Positions 54,801-64,000 of a DNA stretch of 64,000 bases are shown here, piece by piece. A program made the translations under genes and the position numbers. Source of the stretch: Raphanus sativus. Lineage: Eukaryota > Streptophyta > Magnoliopsida > Brassicales > Brassicaceae. Numbering within the stretch: the first letter of the stretch is position 1; every line of letters starts with the position of its first letter. The DNA lies in assembly GCF_000801105.2 (NCBI RefSeq), contig NC_079516.1, positions 46,108,908-46,172,907 on the forward strand, given 5' to 3'. Below the pieces are notes generated by a model. It had not been told where the DNA came from and searched no databases. It saw only the letters and a program-made list of their open reading frames with translations.

Positions 54801-56029
54801 TCTTTTCATATATAAATAGTCAAGCTTGTATTGTTAAATGAAGGATCAGAAGTGTCATGACAAAATGTTGTAAATTCACATACAACTTTGTGACATTGTG
54901 TCGAAGAAAAATATGGTGTTTATCTTGCTCATGTTCAGACTTTAGATTTTCGGATAGTGCAGGCGATGCATGTCCTTCTTGTTATTTTAACACTAAATTT
55001 ATCTTTGTTCTATATATGTCATATTCTAAGTCCGAACCCAATCTTTAATAAAATATCGATCATATTTTGATCCATATAGAGAAAACTTAGTGTTTCTTAT
55101 CTCCTCTTATATAGAAAGGAAACAACTCTTAGGAATTTTTAAATAAGCAAAATCTAGCAAAACCCTATCCAATTGAAGAAATAGTAGTCGTTAATGGAAG
55201 AGAAGTCACCAGAGCCCCCGCGAGTCACCAGAGCACCGCCGGCCACCACGAACTCTCGCATGTGAGGAGATTTCATCTTGTTTCGATCTATTAAGTTTTT
55301 TCCTCTTGTTCGTTTAGATCCAACAACTAGTGAGAGTAAGGAAGTCTTAAACACCTTTTTTGTTCTCTCTTGCCTATTTCTTCTTATAGATCTTTGATCC
55401 ATCGTTTAGTGTGAAAACCTATCTTTATTCTTGTAGATCTGGTTAGTGTGGTGCCGTAGAACTCAAATTTACATTGTTTTGTCTCTTGATCTGTGGATTT
55501 AGTCTAAGATGAGGGTTGGTTGTGATCTGTAGAGCCGTAGATGTGTCTTTTTACAGCGTATATGGTTAGGTATGTATATGAAACAATGCAAAAAAGTGGA
55601 ATCAACAACTTTTCATGAAAGTATTCAAGAATCAACAAAAAATGCTTAAACATTTTTATATCGTTCATTTGCATATTAGATCTGAAATTCTGAACTATAT
55701 TCATAGCTATGAGTATTTTCAATGTATTACTCCAATTTACTCTATAATGGTGCAACCCTAAAATAGATCTGAGCATTACTCCAGTGTATTATTTCACTTT
55801 TTACTCTAAAAAAATATTCTAAATGATTCCAATTTATTTAATAAATAATTATCGCTAATAAATTTTACTAATAAAAAATATCAATTAACCTCAACTATAA
55901 ACATTCATAAAAATAAAAATTTAAGAAATTTTTCTCACAAATTCTCAACTAACACATTTCATTATATGTAATAAGATCTTTTATCCATGATTTCTTAAAT
56001 TGAGCAAGAAAATTGTAAAATCGGATATC
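51838..56029. other. Long gene-free AT-rich region
   Basis: No intact gene seen. It contains a short (AAT)n run near 53640-53658, a C-rich run near 54762-54772, and a short balanced stretch (55180-55440) with a minus-strand ORF of no recognisable identity (55402-55154). Confidence 0.45.
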
Positions 56030-56160
56030 ATCATCGTTTGGGAAATACTTCATCGATTATGCCAGTTCTAGAAATTATTTACCAGATTATTAAAATCACC
56101 TATTTTATGTTATATTATTTTTATATTTTATGTTTAGTTTGGTATTTTTTTATTAGTTTA
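56030..56160 (+). pseudogene. Second NAM-like (PIF/Harbinger-associated) C-terminal remnant
   Basis: Reads SFGKYFIDYASSRNYLPDY-stop at about 56036-56100, matching the SFGxYxxDxxxSxxxLPxY end of the NAM-associated family. It continues into TTTTATGTTTAGTTTGGT, a 3' flank shared with the remnant at 18006-18460. Upstream coding sequence is lost. Confidence 0.5.
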
Positions 56161-57006
56161 TAAATTTTTATGTAAATTATTAAATAATCTTTTAAAGAAC
56201 ATCATTTTTATTTTCATTTTATTGTATTATTTTAAAATATTATTTAAGTATGAAATAAAAACATTCAAAATTTAAAAGACCATTTTGTAAATAAATAAAA
56301 TTCAACTCAAAAATTGAGTAATAAATAAGATTACTCTATAAGTAGGGTAACCCTAGCTATTACATTATTTTGGAGTTGGAAATGAAGTGGAGTTGGAGCA
56401 TATTTTACTTCAAAAGGGTGTTTGTAGTAGAAAATGGAACAGAGTTGGAGAAACCCTAAATTAGATTAGGACGTGTTCGATTAAACATTTTTCATTTGTA
56501 ACTCATAGGGCATCTCATATCCCACTCATTTTCTTACTTTAAAATAGATTAAAATGGAATATGGAGTAAAAATTCGGTCAAACCAATTTCATATTCTATT
56601 TCATAATAGAGTTTACTTCATATATGGAGTAATCTATATTTTTGTTTTTATCACTCCATTATAGAGTTAGAAATAGAATAGAGTTAAAAAAATTATTTCA
56701 TATTCACTTTTACTCTATTTTAGAATGAAAAATAGAGTTTTACATGGTAAATGTTCTAACAAAAAAAACAAGTATATGTGTACAAATTACATGATCTTGA
56801 CCGTTGCGTTTGATCAGCACTAATGTGGCTTCTTTTTCCACGAACCGAGACTAATCGGAATGCTACTATCTTCAGCGACTAAGAAAGATAAGTATATACC
56901 CTAAGGCATTTAATCTCATTAAACCTACGGAGTGGTTGTATGATTATATGAAAGACTTATTGATGTCATGGTTCATCAGATCCTAAATTTGAGAAACTAT
57001 ATGTAT
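56161..57006. other. Gene-free AT-rich DNA with MITE-like motifs
   Basis: Repeated CTCTATTTTAGAATG and AATAGAGT-type motifs (56330-56750) resemble the interior of the element at 43620-43914. No bounded element could be defined. Confidence 0.4.
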
Positions 57007-57025
57007 ATAGGTACTGTGTAAGTGT
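57007..57025. repeat. LINE target-site duplication, left copy
   Basis: ATAGGTACTGTGTAAGTGT, repeated exactly at 58073-58091, immediately before a poly(T) run. Confidence 0.95.
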
Positions 57026-58072
57026 TTTTTTTTTTGGTCAAACATGCTTAATATATATTATGAAAACAGAGTTTCCTCTCATCCAAGGAGAGTTTTAAAC
57101 ACAAACATAGCATCTTTGGCTAGATGATCTGCGATCATATTACAACGTCGAGGAACAAAACAAAAGGAGATAGAAGACAGGGAGCTTCTCAACACGCTAA
57201 TGTCATGGAGAATCCCTTGGAGAGCAATCACTGAAGTGTTTCCTGTGATCAATTTAATCAAACCTTTAAAATCTGAAAAACAGATTAGGTCTTTGATGTT
57301 TTGGGAGATTGCAGCCTTGATCCCCTCTTTAAGAGCCATTCTTTCTGCAACCAGAGGCGATGCCATAAAAAGACCAGACTTTGAACCTTGCAGCAAGATA
57401 GTACCGGCAGAGTCAGAGATCGTCCATCCCAAGCCCCCTGCAGAAGAAGTACTATCCCACGCCGCATCAGTGTAGCAAAGAGCCGCCGTTGTCTGGAACT
57501 GGTGTTGAGGAGCACTAGCAGTGAAGTCTTTAGACGAAACAGAGCGAGGGGGGTCAGCCTTTGCAGTGAGGTCTTGCCATTCTCTTGCATGTTTAATAGC
57601 TTTACCAAGAACCTCTGTTTCAGAGAAAGACTTATTTTCAAACACCAATTGGTTCCTAGACGTCCATAGTACCCACAATATCCAAGGGTAGAGAGGCACC
57701 GATAATCCCACGGGTGGGAGATTAATCATTTTGGTGCAGTCTAGTAGCAGAGCTTCCATCGATGAGGGTTGCGCAGCTGGGAGGTGCATTACCGGGGCGG
57801 ATTGCCACACTTTTTGCGCAAACGGACAGAGGAACATGACATGAGTTGTAGACTCGAGCAGACCGCATCGTTTACAACTCCCATCGTTCGTGATTCCACG
57901 CTTCTGAGAAACTGGTATCTGCAGAATTTAGGCGTTCCTAAAACTTAAAAATAATATAAATAATAATATATAGAATATAGAAAGAATTGCTTAAATAACT
58001 CAGCGATTCCCCTACTGCCACAGCATTACTGGTGAGCTTCCACAGGAAGTTTTTAAGCTTGGGTGAGCTTCC
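57026..58072 (-). mobile_element. 5'-truncated LINE with RNase H domain
   Basis: Non-LTR retrotransposon inserted on the minus strand: the poly(A) tail appears as a T run at 57026-57035 and the insertion is flanked by an exact 19-bp target duplication. The open minus-strand frame (57927-57079) has a zf-RVT zinc-finger piece (CKRCGLLESTTHVMFLCPF) followed by WILWVLWTSRNQLVFEN and an RNase H (RVT_3) domain with its acidic residues: YTDAAWD, AERMALKEG, SDFKGL and DHLAKDA. The reverse transcriptase and endonuclease parts are missing, so it cannot move by itself. The 5' ~145 bp (57928-58072) are non-coding, with a short internal repeat GGTGAGCTTCCA. Confidence 0.92.
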
Positions 58073-58091
58073 ATAGGTACTGTGTAAGTGT
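58073..58091. repeat. LINE target-site duplication, right copy
   Basis: Exact 19-bp match to 57007-57025, marking the 5' end of the insertion. Confidence 0.95.
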
Positions 58092-58939
58092 AACTACCAA
58101 AAATCCCTATATATTTAAAATCACTGTTAAGGAACAACATGTAGGATTCACATTGTATAATGTAAGTACGTACGAAAAATATATCACTGATTCTCTTTCT
58201 TAATCCATACTCGTTTAAGATCGTCTGTAAAACTCATTTTCTACTGCCACTTTTATCCGTTGAAGCACGTGTGTATCTAGAAAAAGAAAGGTAGGTGATT
58301 CAGTGATAAATTCGATTTGGACATTACGAAATCAGGGCAGTAAGTTTATGTCATATCACGATTGTCTTTGGTTGGATTTATTCAACCATAGAGAAATAGA
58401 ATCCTGTTGGGTCGCCACAACTCATAATGATACATTATCGACTAGAGTGGGAGGGGACTAATAAATGTCCAGCTGTGTTGAGTGGCAAAATTAAAAGAAG
58501 AATGGGTCACACAGTGTTTTATTTCGATTTTGGACCGCTTCCTTTCTACTGTCACTTACCTGTCCCTATTTATTACCCTTTTAGTTTCCCTTTTCTGATT
58601 TCTCAATTATTATTATAAAACAATAAATCAATATTATCTCAATTTCATTTCCCACCGTTTGTTGTAGTATATTAGAAACTTAGCTCATAATTTCAAAATA
58701 CATGAAATTTTAGGTTACTTTACAATCATTGGTTACACAGTTTTAATAAATATAAAAGTTACATTAATATATATAATAAAAACATCTTTTATTTTGTAAC
58801 ATCAAAAAAAATTTAAACATCGCGAATATAAAACAGAGGGAACAAGATATTATAACTATACCACATAGAAGACATTGATTTAAAATACTAACATAAGAAT
58901 ATATCCTGATGAAAAATTAATACTACTACCAATTTACTA
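58092..58939. other. Intergenic DNA
   Basis: No recognisable coding sequence. The ORF at 58427-58618 has no domain and lies in ordinary spacer. Confidence 0.4.
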
Positions 58940-59200
58940 CTCCCTCCGTTTCTTAAAGAGTGTCGTTGTGACATTTTCCACACAGATTAAGAAAGTCGTT
59001 GAAATATATGTAAGTTGTAATTAATTATATCTCTTTGACCAATAGTATTTTAGATAAATAAAATTATTTATAAAATCAATGCAGTTTGCAATTAATTTTC
59101 AGCTGAAAGTTAGTATAATTTACATTAGAATTGTAAAGTGATACTCTTTGTGTAACAAAAAAATGAGCTCAGAGTGACACTTATTATAAAACAGAAGAAG
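58940..59200. mobile_element. Stowaway-like MITE, copy 3
   Basis: Independent member of the family at 5751-6011, also 261 bp and alignable over its whole length with scattered substitutions. It starts CTCCCTCCGTTTC and is flanked by TA on both sides (58938-58939 and 59201-59202), as expected for Tc1/mariner-type insertion. Confidence 0.9.
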
Positions 59201-59429
59201 TAATTTAAAGCTCTGTTAATTTAAAATCCGGGTTTTCATCCGAAGAACAAGGGACTGCATTTCTCGTTGGAAACAATGGGTTTGTTTTACTTTTACCATT
59301 TAATGGGTTAAATGCGAGTTATGGTTTCTCTCGTTTTCTTCTTGCAATAGAAAAAACTGGAACTATATTGAATTCGTTACAGAGAGTAGAGATGCTTGGT
59401 CCATAAAGCAACTAAGCCACAGCTCACAG

Positions 59430-60148
59430 CAGGGGCGGATCCAGACTAAATATTTGCATGGGGCACAAATAAATGACATAACAAAAGGTGAAAATAATGA
59501 TAAGTAAAATTATGTTTATGCAATTTTTATTTAGAAAAATTAAACTTACAATTATTTTAAAAATCTGAATCTTTAAAATAATTAATAAAAACTATTTTTC
59601 GTTAATTTATAAATTTCTTTGATATAAAATGATTTTGACCAACATATAATAGTAAAATAGCTTCATATAAAATATGATGAAAAATAGCTTCATATAAAAT
59701 AGCTTCATATAAAATATGATGAAAAGTAGATTCATATAAAATAGCTTCATATAAAATATGATGAAAAATAACATTTTGTAAATGAGATCCAAATTATCTT
59801 GATTTACTAAAAAATAATTGATTATATTCTCAAATAACATATTGACAAAAAAACTGATAAACAAATAAATGTGTATTGAAAATATAAAATGTAACAAGTA
59901 GAAATGATAATAAAAATATGGAGGAAAAAAAGGAAAATATGAGATATAGCTAAGAAGAAAATGATAATAAAAAGAAAAATGTGACACAAGACTCATTGGT
60001 GTGGGGAATCAACACTAATCCCTTCCCACTATTGTCATTACGGGTAACCAACTGCTCTAATTGATCAACAACTTGTATTTGCTCAGGAAAATAATATAAT
60101 CAGTATGGGGTACATGCCCCACCCTCCCACAACTTGGGTCCGCCCCTG
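59430..60148. mobile_element. Non-autonomous hAT element
   Basis: 719 bp with terminal inverted repeats CAGGGGCGGATCCA and (reverse complement of the right end) CAGGGGCGGACCCA, flanked by an exact 8-bp target duplication GCTCACAG (59422-59429 and 60149-60156). The 8-bp duplication and CAGGGGCGG ends indicate the hAT superfamily. No transposase is encoded; the minus-strand ORF (59996-59607) is AT-rich repeat translation. Confidence 0.93.
59651..59771. repeat. Minisatellite inside the hAT element
   Basis: The motifs AGCTTCATATAAAAT and ATATGATGAAAAATA alternate several times with variable spacing. Confidence 0.8.
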
Positions 60149-60156
60149 GCTCACAG

Positions 60157-61253
60157 AATCAAGGGTATCTTAATAAAGTAAAAAAATGGCAGGGCCTCAG
60201 ACAAAATTATAATTATGTTTTATTGGGTTAATCCAAAATCGACTTGGAATATAAGTAGTCTAAAATTGGAAAAATATCGATCATTATCAATTCTTTTCTT
60301 TGCTTGACTATATGCTCTTACAACGACAATTATTTTTTCAATTATGTCCTCTCCGTTTGAAATCTACTGCATCAAAAACCCTTGGAGAGTTTGAGTCTGA
60401 GATAATCATGTTAAACTAAATTGGTCCTAATTGAGGCATTTGTTCACTTTATTTTGTTGTCGTGATTCGTGAGCCATGACCCATGAGTAAACTTTATTAA
60501 GCGTACCTAATTTAATGCTAGTATTATTTAGGGATCTCTATTAATAATTGCGATTGTTGTCATTATATGTGGAGAAAATTGGGGCCCGGGATCTAGTGGG
60601 TGAAATGAAATGCTCATTGAATGTTTTGCCTACCAAACAGACTCGTTTTCAGTTTATCTGAGAAACTGTTCCAAGAATACAAAAAATATATTTTATGTCG
60701 CATGTAAATGTAAACGTTATCTTAACAACGAAAAGTAGATTAAGACATGTTCGGCATTTGAACGTCATAACTCAGAACCATACTCATGAAGGCTCTGTAT
60801 TTCCTTGTAATAGTTTCAAACCAAATAACTGAAAATCTATAATTACGTAAACAGAGGAGTAGAATGAATTTCTACCTTGACAAAGTTCAGTAAATGGGAA
60901 ACAATAGTCAAAAATATTGATTCAAACTAAAGTGCAAAATGAACATTGATTCAAAAATATTAAAAGATGCAACTTTTAACGCAAGAAAAAGAGGGCAACA
61001 TTCCATTCGGATGGCAAATTAGAAAAATACTCATCGTATTGGAAGGGCACATGCCCCAGAATTTCTTTAACAAATTATAACACAAAAAAATTATATCAAG
61101 CAAATATGTAACCAAAGTTTCTTTTACATGCATTCATATCCCATTTTCAATCCAATTCAAACACGTAAATTAAAGGGAAAAATAAAAAGAAAAGAAAGAG
61201 AATATCGTCACCTTTGTGTTGTCTTTGTGTTTTTGTTTCTGTGCGGAAACGTT
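60157..61253. other. Spacer and 3' flank of KCS12
   Basis: AT-rich, no protein-like ORF. The end nearer 61250 probably contains the KCS12 3' UTR. Confidence 0.4.
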
Positions 61254-62702
61254 TTACATATACTCGTCAGGGATCTTGAAAGTCTCAGGGATCTCGAAAG
61301 TTTCAGGATCTTCATCTTGAAGCCAACCATACATCTTTGTAAAAGGATTCGAAATCGATTTAGGTGGAAAATCATTAATGCAATGATTCCACACATTCTC
61401 TTTTGATTCTCCAATGGTTAGATCTCTCAAAACTTCCCAAACGCAGCTATTACACTTAAACCCAGCTCCAAAGCTTATCATAAACACTCTATCTCCTCTC
61501 TTCAGTCTCTTCTTAGCCTCCATGTAAGCCAAAACATACCACAAACTACTAGCCGAGGTGTTCCCAAACCTGTAAAGAGTCATCCTCGCCGGCTCAATAT
61601 CATAGTCGGTTAAATCCAAGCTATGTTGAATCCCATCAATCACAGCTTTTCCTCCTGTATGAATGCAAAAATGTTCAATCCCGGTCTTGAAGTTGATCCC
61701 TGCCTTTATAGGAGTCCCCGGTAAGATATTCGTGGAGCCCTTGCTAGGGTTTTGACGCATCTTGATTTTCTTGATGAAAAGCTTTGACATGAACCTCAAG
61801 AGCTCTGTTACAGGAAGAATCTTGGGTGCTATAACCTTCAGATTGTCTACTAAAGCGCGAGTGGCTGCTTTTGGTAGATTCTTCCCCAAGTAAAACCCTA
61901 CACGACCTTGTTTGTCCTCGGCCTGGATACAGCAGTTGTAAGACTCCTCTCTAGCTCCATGGTGAGTCCGTACCAGACACTTGAGCTTAAACATTGCTTT
62001 CTTTCTCAAGCTACGTTTGTTAGTCAAGAGAATAGCAGCACCACCGGATCGGAACAAGCAGTTAGCTAGAATCATCGAACGGTTGTTTCCGCTATACCAA
62101 TTGGGGCTCAAAGACTCGGAGGTAGCAACGAGAGCTAGTTTGTTTGGGTAGCTTTTGAATATGTTTTTGACGATGTCTACAGATATTAGACTTGCGCTAC
62201 ATCCCATGCCGGTTAAGTTGAAGACTTTGATGTCTTCCCTCATCTTGTAATGGTTTATGATTCTTGAAGGTAAAGAAGGCATTGAAGTGAGCATGGAGAC
62301 GTTGACTACGAGGATGTCGACTTCTTTAGGTGAGATTTGTTGTCTCTCCAGGAGTTTTCCGATGGTGTCTACGTAGAACTCTTCCATCTCCGAGATCCCA
62401 TCTTGCAACGTAGGACGCTCTTCTCTGCCTTCGAAGACGAGTCGCGGAGCGTAAGTTTGTTCACCGATCCCTGAGCTCACGATGGCTTTGAGAAGGAACT
62501 TGTATTCCTCTAAACCGAGGTTTTTATTTCGGTGAATGATTTCTCCACTGAAGTGAGTACTCACCATTCTATCGTCGGATGGTTTATGACATTGATAGTC
62601 TAAGATGTAGCAATCTTTGTCTTTCTTTGAGTCTATGAGTTTCCAGATCTTGAAGAAAAGATAAGAGGCAAGGATGGAGAATATGAGAAGGAGAAGATCC
62701 AT
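61254..62702 (-). CDS. KCS12: 3-ketoacyl-CoA synthase 12
   Basis: Condensing enzyme of the ER fatty acid elongase: joins malonyl-CoA to a long-chain acyl-CoA, the first step in making very-long-chain fatty acids for waxes, cutin/suberin and lipids. Intronless, 482 residues (Arabidopsis KCS12 is about 476 by memory). One N-terminal membrane segment (residues ~2-19) rather than the two of longer KCSs, then CYILDYQCHKPSDDRMV. The catalytic triad is in place: Cys168 in GMGCSAS, His348 in HFCIHTGG and Asn381 in RFGNTSAS; the His-Asn spacing of 33 matches FAE1. THHGA is at 246-250. A near-duplicate PETFEI-PETFKI lies at the C-terminus (residues ~466-477). Position next to the PRS region fits At2g28630. 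The gene looks intact. Confidence 0.96.
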   Translation of the reverse strand: MDLLLLIFSILASYLFFKIWKLIDSKKDKDCYILDYQCHKPSDDRMVSTHFSGEIIHRNKNLGLEEYKFLLKAIVSSGIGEQTYAPRLVFEGREERPTLQDGISEMEEFYVDTIGKLLERQQISPKEVDILVVNVSMLTSMPSLPSRIINHYKMREDIKVFNLTGMGCSASLISVDIVKNIFKSYPNKLALVATSESLSPNWYSGNNRSMILANCLFRSGGAAILLTNKRSLRKKAMFKLKCLVRTHHGAREESYNCCIQAEDKQGRVGFYLGKNLPKAATRALVDNLKVIAPKILPVTELLRFMSKLFIKKIKMRQNPSKGSTNILPGTPIKAGINFKTGIEHFCIHTGGKAVIDGIQHSLDLTDYDIEPARMTLYRFGNTSASSLWYVLAYMEAKKRLKRGDRVFMISFGAGFKCNSCVWEVLRDLTIGESKENVWNHCINDFPPKSISNPFTKMYGWLQDEDPETFEIPETFKIPDEYM

Positions 62703-62805
62703 ATTTTTTTTCTGCTTTTTTGTTTGTGTGTTTGTTTTGGGGGCTAAGAAAAAATAATGAAATGAGTAAGATGCTTGAGAATGAAGTGTAGACTGTAAAA
62801 GGGGA

Positions 62806-62812
62806 TTATATA
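62806..62812 (-). promoter_or_regulatory. TATA box of KCS12
   Basis: The minus strand reads TATATAA about 104 bp upstream of the KCS12 start codon; no better candidate is nearby. Confidence 0.5.
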
Positions 62813-63372
62813 AGAGAACATGATAATGGGATGAGGAAACGGACAGCTATGAACTTTTCAGTGGGTTCTACGTTATCGTTGAATTTTGTTTGAGAATCTA
62901 AATGCCCCTTTAAATAAATTTTTTACTGCTTTAAAGCTTAAGGTGAATTGTTTTACTTCACTAAGAGACAAGTGGGGATACATTGATGTTTACGTATACA
63001 TGATGCAATGCGTGTTCCTTTGTTAAATGTAATTACTGAAAGAGTTTTGACAGAATGCTTTTCTTAGAAATGGGTAAAAACTTGTTAACTTGCTAAGAAC
63101 TTACACGTCCGAAAATATCAGACTTAAATACAATATCAAATATTTTTCTAATTGGTAATTTTTCTCATGTTGTTATGTGGCTACCTTAAGGTTGATGTTT
63201 AGAACTGTTTTATGGTTAGACGTTAGTAACGATGAGGGTAAGTACTATCTTATATAGTTGTGTCATGTTTGAGTTTTGAAGAGGCATATATAAATTTGTT
63301 ATGGTTTTAGAAATTGTTGACATAAATTACTAGCTTGGTTTTTCATGTGGTTGGGAACTTGGGAACTGATAA
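62813..63372. other. KCS12 upstream spacer
   Basis: No coding sequence seen; likely contains the rest of the KCS12 promoter. Confidence 0.4.
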
Positions 63373-63669
63373 GTGATCGAGGAAACTAAGCTTCATCTGA
63401 AAATGTGGCATATTTTTTTCCAAAAAGACTATGGCATAGTCTCACTTAAGAATGCTTCGTTGGATTTGTTTGATAGTGACGAAGATAAGAGTAGTCTAAC
63501 CTTTTCCTCCACAAGTAACGTAAGCTCTTCCTCCACAAGTAGTGTAACGCATCGGTACATTACGTTGGATCAATATTTTGATGCTCTCTATGAGAAAACT
63601 AAGATTTCTTTTAATTATCACTTTTGTGTGTTTTCTTCTTCAAAACTGAGTTGGACTATGTTTTGTTAG
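63373..63669 (+). CDS. Unrecognised Ser/Thr-rich ORF
   Basis: 98-residue ORF with a low-complexity centre (FSSTSNVSSSSTSSV) built on a short DNA repeat TTCCTCCACAAGTA. The ends carry no motif I recognise. In Arabidopsis an EXO70H gene follows KCS12, so this could be a decayed piece of that gene, but the sequence gives no direct support. It may also be a chance ORF. Confidence 0.2.
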   Translation: MIEETKLHLKMWHIFFQKDYGIVSLKNASLDLFDSDEDKSSLTFSSTSNVSSSSTSSVTHRYITLDQYFDALYEKTKISFNYHFCVFSSSKLSWTMFC

Positions 63670-64000
63670 ATTTTGATTCAAAACAAATATTTAGGTTCTT
63701 TTCTATATTTGAAATGAGTTAGACGAGAGAACAAGCTTTGACCGCCATTGTTGCAGCTTTCAACAACGATTTGCAAGAAGTAACCATCTGAGTAATTATC
63801 ACTTAGATCCTTACGAAAGCAGCCAGAATCACATCTTTAAGTTTCAGTACAGAAACCTTGAGACTTGAGACTTGGTATTATACCACTTCCAACCTACTTC
63901 TACTTCTAAAATAGAGGTAAATTTCATTCCAACGTGTCCTTTTAAGATAAAAATACTTTATTTTCTCTTATTTGTAGAAGAATTTATATTTTCTACTATT
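63670..64000. other. Right end of window
   Basis: AT-rich sequence with no recognisable feature. Confidence 0.35.

Noticed and set aside
57200..57669. Plus-strand ORFs inside the LINE
   Set aside because: Shadows of the minus-strand RNase H frame.
59607..59996. 129-residue minus-strand ORF rich in Phe/Tyr/Ile
   Set aside because: It lies inside the non-coding hAT element and its minisatellite.

Overview
The window is nuclear DNA of a flowering plant, very probably a Brassicaceae species and most likely Brassica or a close relative. Genes are split by GT-AG introns and lie in very AT-rich, repeat-filled intergenic DNA. The recognisable genes keep the order of Arabidopsis chromosome 2 around At2g28540-At2g28630: NOT4C, TOE1/RAP2.7, PRS/WOX3, KCS12. 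Identities and Arabidopsis locus numbers are from memory of these families; no search was run.

Layout. 1-4558 (+): a CCR4-NOT type NOT4 gene, lacking its first exon(s). 5517-14075: a 4,279-bp tandem duplication that carries most of the minus-strand AP2 gene TOE1/RAP2.7. The distal copy (11898-14161) has the natural 5' end but a one-base frameshift in exon 1. The proximal copy (7619-9860) has lost its natural start but stays open, and is fused in frame to an ATG from intergenic DNA. Both keep the miR172 site. 14.4-41.7 kb: about 27 kb with no intact gene; it holds transposon debris (a PIF/Harbinger-associated NAM-like remnant, retrotransposon priming motifs, a tandem 381-bp repeat, a LINE tail). 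The Arabidopsis genes I remember between TOE1 and PRS are not seen here. 41768-42869 (+): PRS/WOX3, between long GA and CT microsatellites. 44.7-46.5 kb: a scrambled eIF3f pseudogene and an LTR-retrotransposon remnant. 46960-48782 (+): a type I (M-alpha) MADS-box gene with four in-frame 42-43 residue repeats. 50040-51837 (-): an NPF (NRT1/PTR) transporter gene. 57026-58072: a 5'-truncated LINE with a 19-bp target duplication. 59430-60148: a non-autonomous hAT element with an 8-bp target duplication. 61254-62702 (-): intronless KCS12. A 261-bp Stowaway-like MITE occurs three times (two copies through the tandem duplication).

Functionally the genes are independent: mRNA decay/ubiquitin ligase (NOT4C), flowering-time repression (TOE1), lateral-organ margin development (PRS), a probable seed or gametophyte regulator (MADS), small-molecule transport (NPF) and very-long-chain fatty acid elongation (KCS12). 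The most notable observation is the TOE1 duplication: the two copies carry complementary lesions, and their sequence differences are packed into exon 1 while the rest of the 4.3-kb unit looks identical.
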